The translations under genes and the position numbers were made by a program. Below are positions 14,329 through 22,679 of a stretch of DNA of 64,000 nt, in pieces. The DNA is taken from the NCBI GenBank assembly GCA_963736975.1, contig CAVTQY010000001.1:3720001-3784000 (forward strand), given 5' to 3'. Numbering within the stretch: the first letter of the stretch is position 1; every line of letters begins with the position of its first letter. Source of the DNA: CAVTQY01 sp963736975. Lineage in GTDB: Bacteria; Pseudomonadota; Alphaproteobacteria; Acetobacterales; Acetobacteraceae. The notes under the pieces were generated by a model that did not search any database, had not been told where the DNA came from, and saw only the letters and a program-made list of their open reading frames with translations.

Positions 14329-14643
14329 CTTCCGGACCTCTTGGCTAAAAATTCGCGTTCCACCGTCAACTGCCCGATCCTCGGGTCAAGCCCGAGGACA
14401 AGCCTTGGCGTGCAGCTTCTCGATCTCTCGCTCGCGCGCTTCCTCGCCGTCCCGGCCAATACCGGCATCGAATGCCCGCGCCGCCTGGTCCTGCAGCTGC
14501 TTCTTCCAGGCATAGACCTGCGTCGGATGCACCCCGTGGCGTTGCGCCAGGTCCGCGACCGTCGCCTCTTCTCGCAGCGCCTCCAGCGCAATCTTCGCCT
14601 TCAACGCCGCGTCAATCTTTCGTCTCGTTCGCTTCGTCATCAT
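14325..14643 (-). pseudogene. IS3-family transposase OrfA, interrupted by a 25-bp palindrome
   Basis: The N-terminal 79 residues (MTKRTRRKIDAALKAKIALE, then HGVHPTQVYAWKKQLQDQA) are an HTH_Tnp_1 domain that binds the IS ends. After EIEKLHAK, 25 bases at 14379-14403 shift the frame and bring an immediate TGA. Beyond the insertion the normal end resumes in another frame (IGQLTVEREFLAKRSGR). Excising exactly those 25 bases restores one continuous OrfA that ends overlapping the orfB start. This pinpoints the inserted segment. Confidence 0.85.
14379..14403. repeat. 25-bp palindromic insertion inside orfA
   Basis: The core CCTCGGG-TCAAG-CCCGAGG is a 7-bp stem hairpin. Similar CTTGACCCGAGG-type hairpins are common dispersed repeats in alphaproteobacteria (from memory). 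It has no coding capacity. Confidence 0.75.
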
Positions 14644-14712
14644 CCGCTCCGTCTAGCAACGGAACGGCCCACTTCCAACTATGCCCCGGTCCCAAATCCG
14701 GGGTCCACTTCA

Positions 14713-14819
14713 CACGGCGCACAGCTCACCCACGGCACCGCTTTCTCCATCTCGGTGAGAAAGGCCGCCCGGCGGGTCAGCTTGCCATACCGTTCGAAAC
14801 TCGCCGAAGCCAGGGTCAT
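14713..14819 (-). pseudogene. N-terminal scrap of an IS5-type transposase
   Basis: The minus strand gives MTLASASFERYGKLTRRAAF, then LTEMEKAVPW, and in the next frame GELCAV. This is the typical start of IS5-group transposases (QMTLA..F...K.TRR..FL.EM....PW.ELC). The rest is missing and the end touches the IS3 end at 14712. A one-base deletion lies after VPW. Confidence 0.65.
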
Positions 14820-14843
14820 TTGCCGCCTCTGATACCAACCGCC

Positions 14844-15935
14844 CTATCCGATGACCGGTCCGGACCACTTGGCCCAGGCGCGTTGCGTAATGGAAGCGAT
14901 GCGCTCCGGCGCGGCGATGAGCTGGTTCCAAGCGTGACAACATGCCTCGAGGATGGCTTCGTAGGTATCCCAGACGCGGTGGCTGAGCAGGTTTGCCGCG
15001 CAGGAATTCCCAGACATTCTCCACCGGGTTGAGTTCGGGCGCGTAGGGCGGCAATGGTAAAAGCACGATGTTGTCCGGCAGCCTGAGCCGCGGCGAGCTG
15101 TGCCAACCGGCGCCATCCAGCACCAGAACCGCGATCGCGCCCGCCGACACGCGTCGGCTGATCGCAGCCAGATGTTCGTTCATCGCCGCGATGTTCACCT
15201 CCGGGATGACGATCGCCGCGCCGGTGCTGCGCTGCGGACAGATCGCGCCGAACAGATAAGCCCACTGGTCGCGTCGATCCCGCGGAGCACGCGGACGGGA
15301 GCCGCGTTTCGCCCACATCCGGGTTATCGTCCCCTGCTGCCCCACCCGGGCTTCGTCCGTGAACCAGACCTCCACTGGCTTGCCGGCTGCCTCGGGCGGC
15401 AGTGCGGCGGTTACAAGAGCCCCGAACCGATGCTGACATCCACTTGCTCCTCCGGCCTGCTCCGCGGATGCTGCGGACGCACCGAGAGGCGTCGGAACAA
15501 CAGCTTGCGCACCAGCTTGCCGACCGTGCGTTCGTGCAAATCAACGGCAAACTCTTGCCTGATCCGCAGTTGCAGATCGACACAGCGCCAGCGCACCACC
15601 CCGTCCCGCTCCAGGTCCGGCCCCTGCTCCACCCAGCCGGCCACCGCGGCCTGCTGCTCGGCCGACAGCCGAGACGGCGGCCCATTCCGGCGCAGCCGAT
15701 CATACAGACCCTCCAGCCCGCGCTCGTTGTAGCGGTGCACCCAGTCACGCAACGTCTGGCGGTCCATCGCACAAGCCTGCGCCGCGGCCTCCCGCGACCA
15801 GCCGTCCAACAGCAGCGCAATCGCCAGCATCCGCCGCGCCGCTTTCGCATCCTCGGTGCAGGCTGCCTCCCGGCGAAGATCAGCCGCCGACAGGTCCAAA
15901 CGTGTGATCGCCACGGTCATTCGCCGTCCCTCCAT
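14844..15935 (-). pseudogene. Broken IS630-family transposase
   Basis: The first part (15411-15935) is a helix-turn-helix region with MDRQTLRDWVHRYNERGLEGL and RLSAEQQAAVAGWVEQGPD. A second frame carries the DDE core: VWFTDEARVGQQG, AVLVLDGAGWHSS and LNPVENVWEFLR hold the D, D and E residues. A third frame carries the C-terminus (LLSHRVWDTYEAILEACCHA then WNQLIAAPERIASITQRAWA). Two frameshifts, near 15400 and 14995, break it. The catalytic residues are intact, so decay is recent, but no full-length product is possible without two frame corrections. Element ends were not identified. Confidence 0.85.
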
Positions 15936-16165
15936 CCGCCAGGGGACGGCGAATCACACCGCGCCGAGCCGCGCCGATGCACGTTCGAGTCATTGGTGCG
16001 GGCGGTTGGTGTAAGCAATGCGGAATATCGGCATCGGGGGTGGCTCCGTGCCGCGGGCGCTGGATCGCCACCCCCCCTTCGGGGGCTCGCGATGACGGAT
16101 TACGATCGTCTGCCATCGGTGTCATATCATATGTCATGATCTGGCTCGACTGAGGCGATCACGCT

Positions 16166-17938
16166 CTAACCCGGTCCTGCGATCGCCACAGCGCCGACCG
16201 CTTGCCGGCGAGCAGGCGATCGCGCTTTCGGCACCGGACCCTGCGTCCGTGTCGAAAGAGCCGGGCAACACAGCTCCCGCCAGGCGGCGAGCCGCCGTTC
16301 GGTCTGCGCCGCCAGCCGCCAACCGATCGCACGGGCCTGCTCGGCGAGGTCCCGCCGGCGCCGCGGAGTCCGGATCAGCCCGGCCAGGGCGTCGAACCAG
16401 GCAACCGCGCTGTTCGGCACCAGCAACCCCGCTCCTTCGAGCGTCGCGCGATACACCGCACCATCGGAGGCGACGATCGCCAGACCGAGCGCCGCATAAT
16501 CCATCAGCTTGATCGATGACTTGCAGCGGTTGAACGGCGTGTCGGCCAGCGGCGCGAGGCCGATGTCCCAGCCCATGCCGGCGCGCGAGCCGTGCGTGAT
16601 CCAGTCCACGAATCCCGGATAGGACAATGTGGCGCCGACCGGCGGCGATATGCGGTTGATCCAGCCGGGCAACGTCGTGCGGCTGCTGAAGCCGATCAGG
16701 TCGATGCCGACCCGGCCCCCGAATGTATCGTGCAGCCGCGCGAGCGCCGGCTCGACAATCGCGAAATCGGCGTCATGCGTGGTGGTGCCCATCAGCAGGA
16801 TCCGGGTCGGCACCCGATGGATCCGGTCGGTTTGTGCTTGCCCCCAGAGCCGCTCGTCGAGGCCGTTTCCCACGACGCGCGCGTCCGGCCGCAGCGCCGC
16901 GAGGCGCTGCCGGAGCCCCTCGGTCGAGACCCAGACGATACTGGCGCCGCGCAGCATGCGCTCGACATCCCGCCGGTGCTTGCGAAGCAGCCTGCCGTCG
17001 GGATGCTCGCGGGGTATGTGCAGGAGATCGTCATCAAGGTCGTAGAGCAGCGTGATGCCGTGCTGCCGGCAATGCCGCAGCAGCGCTTCCCCCGCCTCCT
17101 CTCCCTGTACCGCGTACCGCTGCGTGACGATGACATCAGGCCGGTAATGCAGTGCTTCCTCCGCATCGGCGACCACGAGATCGAGGCCTGCCGCGGCGGC
17201 GAGATGATCCAGCGGCTGCAGCAGGCGGATATAGGCGCAGGGAGTCAGCGGCCCGCTGTCGAACCGCTCGGGGATCACCACGACGCTGGTGCGCCCTGGC
17301 CGGCTGAAGCCATGCCGGGTGCGGGCAGGCTCGACCCGTAGATAATCGTCGGCATAGAAATCGGGCTGCGGCTCCCGCGGCTGCGCCGGCGGCGCGGCGC
17401 CGGCGAGCAGCGCCCGCCGGATTGTCGAGAACGTTTCGAGCCAGGTCTGGGTCGATGCCGCGGGTTCAACGAGCCAGGTTAGCGGGCGGCTGCGCAATCG
17501 CTCGGGGAATGCACCGATCGAGGCGGCGACGATCGGCAGTCCGGCTTCGATCGCTGCACTGAGTGTGTAGCTGTACGTCTCCGGCCATTGGGCCGGAAAC
17601 CAGACAAGGTGCGGTTCCAGCTTTGCGAGCAGACGCGGCAGGTCGGCATCCTCGTATTCGCCAGTACAGATGATCGCCCGTTCCGCCGGTTCGGGCAGTG
17701 TGTGCTCCGGATAGCCGATCAGATGGATCTCCAGCAGGGCGGGATCGGCCGCTTCGGCAACGGCGGCCGCGATGGCGGCCCCTTTCTGCTGCGCCAACAC
17801 GCCGATCAGCGCGATCCTGAGTTTCTCGCCGTTGCGCAGCCGCGGTAGGGCCACTTTCCACGGCTCGGGCGCGACCGGCTCATGCGGAGCCAGCACGACG
17901 CGATCCGTCACGCCGTGGCGGGCCAGCCGGCTCAGCAC
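16166..17938 (-). CDS. Glycosyltransferase, C-terminal part of a frameshifted multidomain protein (two GT4-like regions)
   Basis: From the GTG at 17938 this frame codes 590 residues, but its coding signal continues upstream to about 18080, where it joins the gene at 17880-19706. It holds the end of one GT-B domain (LRIALIGVLAQQKGAAIAAA, then VWFPAQWPETYSYTLSAAIE with the donor-site Glu) and a second GT-B-like domain (SGPLTPCAYIRLLQPL, YDLDDDLLHIP, then CKSSIKLMDYAALGLAIVAS). Such proteins build cell-surface polysaccharide from nucleotide sugars at the inner face of the membrane. The 17938 start is probably artificial. Confidence 0.75.
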   Translation of the reverse strand: MLSRLARHGVTDRVVLAPHEPVAPEPWKVALPRLRNGEKLRIALIGVLAQQKGAAIAAAVAEAADPALLEIHLIGYPEHTLPEPAERAIICTGEYEDADLPRLLAKLEPHLVWFPAQWPETYSYTLSAAIEAGLPIVAASIGAFPERLRSRPLTWLVEPAASTQTWLETFSTIRRALLAGAAPPAQPREPQPDFYADDYLRVEPARTRHGFSRPGRTSVVVIPERFDSGPLTPCAYIRLLQPLDHLAAAAGLDLVVADAEEALHYRPDVIVTQRYAVQGEEAGEALLRHCRQHGITLLYDLDDDLLHIPREHPDGRLLRKHRRDVERMLRGASIVWVSTEGLRQRLAALRPDARVVGNGLDERLWGQAQTDRIHRVPTRILLMGTTTHDADFAIVEPALARLHDTFGGRVGIDLIGFSSRTTLPGWINRISPPVGATLSYPGFVDWITHGSRAGMGWDIGLAPLADTPFNRCKSSIKLMDYAALGLAIVASDGAVYRATLEGAGLLVPNSAVAWFDALAGLIRTPRRRRDLAEQARAIGWRLAAQTERRLAAWRELCCPALSTRTQGPVPKARSPARRQAVGAVAIAGPG

Positions 17939-19706
17939 GTCGCCGCTTGGACAGAGTACGCGCTCGGCTTCGAGGAACAGCCAAGCGTGGTCGCGACGCC
18001 ACGAGGTGATGTCGCGCGCACCGTGACTCGGCCGGTCGGCAATGCAGGCATTGCACGCGGCAGGACCCGGCTCCCGACAGGTACTGGCCGTCCAGCCAGG
18101 GCAGCAGGTTCACCTGCGGGCAGATGGTGAAATAGTCGTGCACCGTCACGTCGAACGGCACAGCCAACCGATGGATCAGCCGGCGCAGGTCGAAATCATG
18201 CGCCATCACGTGATGCACATGCACCCGCGTCACGCCGGCCGACCGCAGCAAGGCGAGCAGGTCTTGCTCCCGATCCGCCGGCAAGGCGATGGCGGAATGG
18301 CCGCGCAATGTCGGAACCGAGATGGTGGCGCCGCGCGCCGTGCACTCGAGCAGCAGCACATTCGCGCGGTCGCCGATCCGGCCGGCAAGCTTCTCGATAT
18401 GGCGCGCCACCCCGCCGCCCAGACCATGCGAAACCATCAGGAGCACCGGGCGCTCGGCATGGCGGAACAGCCAGGCTGTGACGGCGAACCGAAACGGCGC
18501 CGCGGGATCGAAGCGGATATGATGCTCGATGAGCTGTTTGTAGTTTGGCCAACGCCGGGCAAGCAGTGCTTGCGCTGCTTCGAACTGGGCCAATGCCTCC
18601 GACCCGAAGCTTACATTGCCCTTATGAAACACGTAGGTGTCGCAGGCCAGGACGTGCCGCCAGCCGCGCGTGGCGGCGCGCAGACAGAAATCGTTCTCCT
18701 CCCCATAGCCACGCCCGAACGCCGCGGCATCGAACGGTCCGACATCGTCCAGCGCGTCGCGGCGGATATACATGCAGAAACCGACCGTTGTCGGCACCTC
18801 CACCCGGCGGCCGCCATTGGCGGCGCGGCAGGCCGCATCCAGCGCCTCGACCGAGAGACCGAGCGCCGGGTCGCTGCCGCTGATGCTCGGATATCCGCAG
18901 ATCGTTGCGTTGTTCGAGAACGGCGAGACCGAGGCTGTCCGCGGTCCCGCATAGGCATGCCCGGCCAGCCGAGAGAGCCAGCCGCGCGGCACCTCGGTGT
19001 CGGCGTTGAGCAACGCGACGTCATGGTCCCCGGCCGCACGCAGACCGATATTGACGGAGGCGACAAAGCCGAGATTGCTCTGGTTGCGGATCAGCAGAAT
19101 CCGCCCATTCCGCTTCAATTCGTCCAACCAGGCCGATAATGCCGGATCCGGCGAGGCATCATCGATGACGATCACCCGCCCGGGCGGACGCTGGGGATCG
19201 GCCAGCACCAATTCGAGGCATCGATGGGTTTCGATAATACCGCGATAGACCGGCACGATCACATCGACCACCACCCCGGGCGGACAGAAGGGCGTGGCGC
19301 TCGCAGCCGGCAGAAACAGATCGATATCGATAGGTGGCTCGGTGGCCCAGTTTTGCAGGCGACCGAACAACATATGATAAACCAGCGGGTTGGCGGCGGC
19401 TTCGGGATGCTGCTCCACATACCATTGGGCGTTGAAGCGAGGATGCGGGTTGCGCAGCTCGCGGGCGCCGATGTTGAGATAATGCAACAGCGGATCGAGG
19501 CCGGACCAGGCCACGTCGGGATAATGCTCGCGGTACCAGGCCCCGGCAAACAGGCTGTTGGGATCGCGCCCCTCCTGGATGCCGAAATTGACGTAGTGAC
19601 GAAGCGCGGCGATGCCGGAGCCGCGCACGTCGGGGTACCGTTCCAGATACCAGTCCTGGTCGAACAGGATGCGCAGTTCGTTTTCCAGCGGCTCGTTCAC
19701 TTCCAT
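17880..19706 (-). CDS. Glycosyltransferase, N-terminal part of a frameshifted multidomain protein (GT2 plus start of GT4)
   Basis: 608 residues in this frame, the last ~65 out of frame. Residues 15-120 carry three repeats of the form DWYLxxYPDV...HYxxxGxxEGRxPN. A GT2 domain follows (VVDVIVPVYRG, VIDDASPD, LLNADTEVP as the metal motif, then FGRGYGEENDFCLRA with the catalytic acid). Next comes the start of a GT-B domain (MVSHGLGGGVARHIEKLAGR, DYFTICPQVNLL). Near 18080 one extra base shifts the frame. Removing it continues as ACNACIADRPSHGARDITSW and into the gene at 16166, giving one 1179-aa protein. Start ATG 19706, just after the methyltransferase stop. Confidence 0.8.
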   Translation of the reverse strand: MEVNEPLENELRILFDQDWYLERYPDVRGSGIAALRHYVNFGIQEGRDPNSLFAGAWYREHYPDVAWSGLDPLLHYLNIGARELRNPHPRFNAQWYVEQHPEAAANPLVYHMLFGRLQNWATEPPIDIDLFLPAASATPFCPPGVVVDVIVPVYRGIIETHRCLELVLADPQRPPGRVIVIDDASPDPALSAWLDELKRNGRILLIRNQSNLGFVASVNIGLRAAGDHDVALLNADTEVPRGWLSRLAGHAYAGPRTASVSPFSNNATICGYPSISGSDPALGLSVEALDAACRAANGGRRVEVPTTVGFCMYIRRDALDDVGPFDAAAFGRGYGEENDFCLRAATRGWRHVLACDTYVFHKGNVSFGSEALAQFEAAQALLARRWPNYKQLIEHHIRFDPAAPFRFAVTAWLFRHAERPVLLMVSHGLGGGVARHIEKLAGRIGDRANVLLLECTARGATISVPTLRGHSAIALPADREQDLLALLRSAGVTRVHVHHVMAHDFDLRRLIHRLAVPFDVTVHDYFTICPQVNLLPWLDGQYLSGAGSCRVQCLHCRPAESRCARHHLVASRPRLAVPRSRARTLSKRRRAEPAGPPRRDGSRRAGSA

Positions 19707-19709
19707 CTC

Positions 19710-20621
19710 TCAGGCGGCCACCCGCAGCACGGCAAAGAACTCGTTCGCCGGCCGCACCGTGCTGTACAGGCGCTCGATCCGCAGCGGCGACAAGCCGACA
19801 GCGGCCAGGGTCTCGATGAGATAGCGAAAGCTGTCCGGCGTAAATTGCCACGCATGCGCTTCGATATAGCCCGATCCGGTACGCAATGCCCGCAGGATGT
19901 GGATGATCTGCTCCCGCACTTCGCTGTCGGGTGTGCGCCACCGTGGATCGGGGCCATGCTCGCCGGCCCAGTGCCGCTCCGGATCGTTATGCGTCGTGAG
20001 GAGCCGGTGCGCGATGACGTCGCGCGCGGTGTGCCGCTTTCGCCGATCGCTGAAAGCGTCGAGCACATCGACCAGGCTGGAATCCGGAATGAAATGATCA
20101 AAGCAATAGCGCCGGTCGGGCACGACCGCGAAGAAGCGGGCATCAGGTGCCAGCACCGAGGCAATATCCGTAAGATGCGTGACGAGGCAGGTCTGGTGCT
20201 CGATATTGTGCGCCGACACGACCGCATCGAAACGGTCCCCGACCAGCTCGCGGTATGATTCGCCGCGCCAGACGAAATCGATCGGCGGCACGCGGTCGGG
20301 GTCGCCGCCCTCGCGCTCGGCGGCGGTGCGAAGTTCTTCTTCGGTGAGGATATCGAGGTAGCGTGTCGGCCGGCCGGCGCCCTGTAAGCTGGGCCGCCAA
20401 CCGGGACCGATCTCCAGGACCGATCCATCCGTGGGCAGCAACGCGAGGAAATCATCGCGCCCGGCCACGGATGAGCAAACGCGGCCCTCCGCACGCCCGT
20501 GGGTTATGTAATGCTGCCACGCTTCCGTTGCGTGCAGCCGGCGGAGGTCGGTGTTCTGCTCATGCGTGACATAAATCGTGTGATCGAATTCCGCCGGCAG
20601 GTCAGCACCCGCAACGCCCAC
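19710..20621 (-). CDS. SAM-dependent methyltransferase of a polysaccharide cluster
   Basis: A 303-aa protein. VLEIGPGWRPSL is the SAM-binding glycine motif, FDAVVSAHNIEH the motif II-III region, and FFAVVPDRRYCFDHF follows. The N-terminal 50 residues (YVTHEQNTDLRRLHATEAWQ, then HYITHGRAEGR) resemble the HYxxxGxxEGR repeats of the downstream glycosyltransferase. The start is a GTG at 20621; no nearby in-frame ATG fits. It precedes the glycosyltransferase by 3 bases and is co-transcribed with it. Likely role: methylating a sugar or chain end; the substrate is unknown. Confidence 0.8.
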   Translation of the reverse strand: MGVAGADLPAEFDHTIYVTHEQNTDLRRLHATEAWQHYITHGRAEGRVCSSVAGRDDFLALLPTDGSVLEIGPGWRPSLQGAGRPTRYLDILTEEELRTAAEREGGDPDRVPPIDFVWRGESYRELVGDRFDAVVSAHNIEHQTCLVTHLTDIASVLAPDARFFAVVPDRRYCFDHFIPDSSLVDVLDAFSDRRKRHTARDVIAHRLLTTHNDPERHWAGEHGPDPRWRTPDSEVREQIIHILRALRTGSGYIEAHAWQFTPDSFRYLIETLAAVGLSPLRIERLYSTVRPANEFFAVLRVAA

Positions 20622-20784
20622 GTTCAGTCATTCCAATCTGGTGCCCGCCGGGTACCGGGGATAACCGGCAGGGGTGGAGAGCACAATGTTTTGTTAACCA
20701 TCACTCCGCTTTCCTTCACCCGGACGCGGGCCGTCCTGCATACGGTGTGCCTCGGACAATGCCGCCAGGACATTTCCACCGGGT

Positions 20785-21306
20785 TTATCCGAAGATCAGG
20801 AGTGCCGCCGTTCCCGCTGCCAGCATGGCGAGCGGGTTCAACTCGGTGAGTGCCAGCAGCAGCGTCGCCACCCCGGTGACCAGATACGTTGCCATGCCGT
20901 GCTCGGTGCCGCGGATCAGGGCCAGGGCGCTGGCAATCGTGAGCCCGACGGCGACGGGCGCCAGGGCGCGTTCCACGAGCTGCCGCCATCCCGCCTCGCC
21001 CGCGCGGTGCCAGAACCGCGCGGTGAGATAGGCCAGGACGGAGGAAGGCAGGAACATCGCCACCCCCGCCACCGCCGCTCCAGCCAAGCCGGCAGCCTTC
21101 TGGCCGACCAGCAGGACGATCAGCGACCCGGGCCCCGGCGCCGCGCGGGAGATGGCGAAACTGTCGAGAAATTCAGGGGCCGACATCCAGTGATGCACGT
21201 TCACCACCGACCGCTGCATGTCGGGGATGACGCCGGCGCCGCCACCGACAGCCAGCACCGAGAGCAGGCTGAAAAGCGCGGCGAGCTGGATCAGCGTGAC
21301 GGTCAT
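20785..21306 (-). CDS. chrA: Chromate transporter, second half (ChrA family, short form)
   Basis: 173 residues, one CHR domain: LIQLAALFSLLSVLAVGGGA near the N-terminus, then SFAISRAAPGPGSLIVLLVG, which is the family's AxxAPGP motif. About five membrane segments. In short-chain ChrA systems two such proteins pair as an antiparallel dimer to export chromate or related anions. The ATG at 21306 overlaps the stop of the upstream half (ATGA), so the two are translationally coupled. Confidence 0.8.
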   Translation of the reverse strand: MTVTLIQLAALFSLLSVLAVGGGAGVIPDMQRSVVNVHHWMSAPEFLDSFAISRAAPGPGSLIVLLVGQKAAGLAGAAVAGVAMFLPSSVLAYLTARFWHRAGEAGWRQLVERALAPVAVGLTIASALALIRGTEHGMATYLVTGVATLLLALTELNPLAMLAAGTAALLIFG

Positions 21307-21906
21307 TGCCGCACTTCCGCCCAGGTCAGCGCAAGGCTGAGCGGGACCAGCACCGCCAGCGCCTCCAGCAGCGGCACGCCGAGCAGGCCGACCGCTACGG
21401 CGGTGACCGCCGCGGTTCCGGCTGCTCGGTACTGTGTGCAGATTGCGCTTTCCGAGCCGAAGCCCTGTTGCGAGATTGAGCCCGATCGCGGCGGCTCCCA
21501 TTCCCGACAGCGCACGGGCGATCAGGGCGCCTTCCGGTCCGCTACGGGCCGTCGCGTACAGCGTGCCAACCACCATGATCAGCGCCGTCGGTATTGCCAT
21601 CAGGCCGGCGAAAGCGGCGAGCGCGCCGGGAATGCCGCGCAGCCGGGCGCCGATGAACACCGCCAGGTTTACGTTGTTTGCTCCTGGTACGATCTGCGAG
21701 AGGGCGTAGAACGTCAGGAACTGCCGGTCATCCACCCAGGCGCGACGCTGCACGGTCTCGCGTCTGATCCAGGCCACAAGGCCGCCGCCGAAGCTCATTG
21801 CGCCGATACTGAGAAAGCCGAGGAAGAGATCTGCGAGACGGGTCCGCTCGATCGGGACCGGCGGAATCGGATCGAGGCTCATCGGACCCAACGGGGGACT
21901 CGGCAT
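21303..21906 (-). pseudogene. Chromate transporter, first half, frameshifted
   Basis: The first ~140 residues are a CHR domain: FLGFLSIGAMSFGGGLVAWI, then FYALSQIVPGANNVNLAVFI (the PG.N version of the AxxAPGP motif). Near 21430 the frame shifts by one base; the correct C-terminus (VTAVAVGLLGVPLLEALAVL, then TWAEVRQ stop) lies in the next frame and ends in the ATGA overlap with the second half. The 604-nt length is one more than a multiple of three, consistent with a single inserted base. Either a real pseudogene or a sequencing error. Confidence 0.75.
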
Positions 21907-21940
21907 CGGCGCATTCTAACGACGGCATTGCCGGCGTGAA

Positions 21941-22105
21941 CCGCGCCGAACTGACCTCCCTATCCGTGCGCCAGCCCGTGTAAAATCTTCCTGCTTGCCG
22001 CGGGCAGCACCGGCGCTGATCGACATGCTGAAAGGGAAGTGGAACCACAGATGCACACAGATACACACAGATGCGCTATGCGGCTTGCGGATCAGTTGGC
22101 AATCG
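21941..22105. repeat. Duplicated repeat unit A beside the GxxExxY gene
   Basis: A unit sharing long near-identical segments with 22121-22315 (CCGCGCCGAACTGA at its left, GGGCAGCACCGGCGCTGATC in the middle, TCAGTTGGCAATC at its right). It holds one array of CACAGATG-CA decamers at 22044-22075 (three units). Its right end matches the last four codons and stop of the GxxExxY gene, so it looks like a leftover from a duplicated copy of gene end plus array. Confidence 0.8.
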
Positions 22106-22120
22106 GCGACAGGAGGTGAG

Positions 22121-22315
22121 CCGCGCCGAACTGAGCCTCGCTATCGCGTGCCAACCGGCTTCATCTGTGTGCATCTGTGTGCATCTGTGTGCATCTGTGG
22201 TTCCGACCTTCCTGCTTGCGGCGGGCAGCACCGGCGCTGATCGACATGCTGAAAGAGGATGGAACCACAGATACACACAGATGCGCCATGCGGGTTGCGG
22301 GTCAGTTGGCAATCC
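22121..22315. repeat. Duplicated repeat unit B with two facing decamer arrays
   Basis: Like unit A but with an extra array: four units of GTGTGCATCT-type decamers at 22161-22202, facing an inverted two-unit array at 22261-22284. The arms 22181-22204 and 22261-22284 pair at 23 of 24 positions around a 56-base GC-rich spacer. The right edge overlaps the 3' end of the GxxExxY gene. Period is exactly 10 bp. Confidence 0.85.
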
Positions 22316-22679
22316 GCTGGATTTCGAGACGTGGCCCCCCAAAGTTGAGCAACAGACAGAGCTGGAGGCCCGATGCCTTCAGATAGTTGATGCACTGCGC
22401 GACATGCACGCGATCCAACGCTTTCACCGCCTTCAATTCAACGACGACCGTGCCCTCGACCAATAAATCGGCCGTATAATCCCCGACGCTGACACCATGG
22501 TACCTGACCGCGATCGCCTGCTGCTGAGAAACGCGCAGACCGGCCGTGCGCAATTCGTGGACCAGGGCGTTCTCGTAGACCTTTTCAAGAAAACCAATGC
22601 CGAGCGTATTCATGACCCGGAACGCGCAGCCAATGATACGCTCCGATATCTGGTTCGCCACGAGTTCGTCCTGCCCCAC
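22302..22679 (-). CDS. GxxExxY family protein (PD-(D/E)XK nuclease-like)
   Basis: A 125-aa protein. SERIIGCAFRVMNTLGIGFL is followed by GFLEKVYENAL, the GxxExxY motif. DYTADLLVEGTVVVELKAVK fits the D-(x)n-ExK core of PD-(D/E)XK nucleases, and AQCINYLKASGLQLCLLLNF completes the fold as in PDDEXK_3 proteins. No member's cellular role is established to my knowledge. The start is a GTG at 22679 with GAGGGG upstream. It is a lone gene whose 3' end lies inside a duplicated unit bearing decamer arrays, which suggests that gene and repeats move or act together. Confidence 0.85.
   Translation of the reverse strand: MGQDELVANQISERIIGCAFRVMNTLGIGFLEKVYENALVHELRTAGLRVSQQQAIAVRYHGVSVGDYTADLLVEGTVVVELKAVKALDRVHVAQCINYLKASGLQLCLLLNFGGPRLEIQRIAN

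Larger units (their letters stand above)
13309..14712 (-). mobile_element. IS3-family insertion sequence, about 1.4 kb, probably inactive
   Basis: Flanked by 12-bp inverted ends: TGAAGTGGACCC at 13309-13320 and its complement at 14701-14712. It carries orfA and orfB on the minus strand in the overlapping IS3 layout. OrfA is broken by a 25-bp palindromic insertion. No convincing target-site duplication is visible. The right end abuts a scrap of an IS5-type transposase and the left end lies 24 bases after tRNA-fMet, so the flanks have been rearranged. Confidence 0.85.

Noticed and set aside
13543..14832. A 429-codon plus-strand frame over the IS
   Set aside because: Antisense to the transposase genes; no conserved domain.
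15880..16137. An 85-codon minus-strand frame between IS630 and the glycosyltransferase
   Set aside because: No motif, no ribosome site; low-complexity shadow.
22044..22284. CRISPR array
   Set aside because: The repeats are 10 bp and contiguous with no variable spacers, and no cas gene is near.
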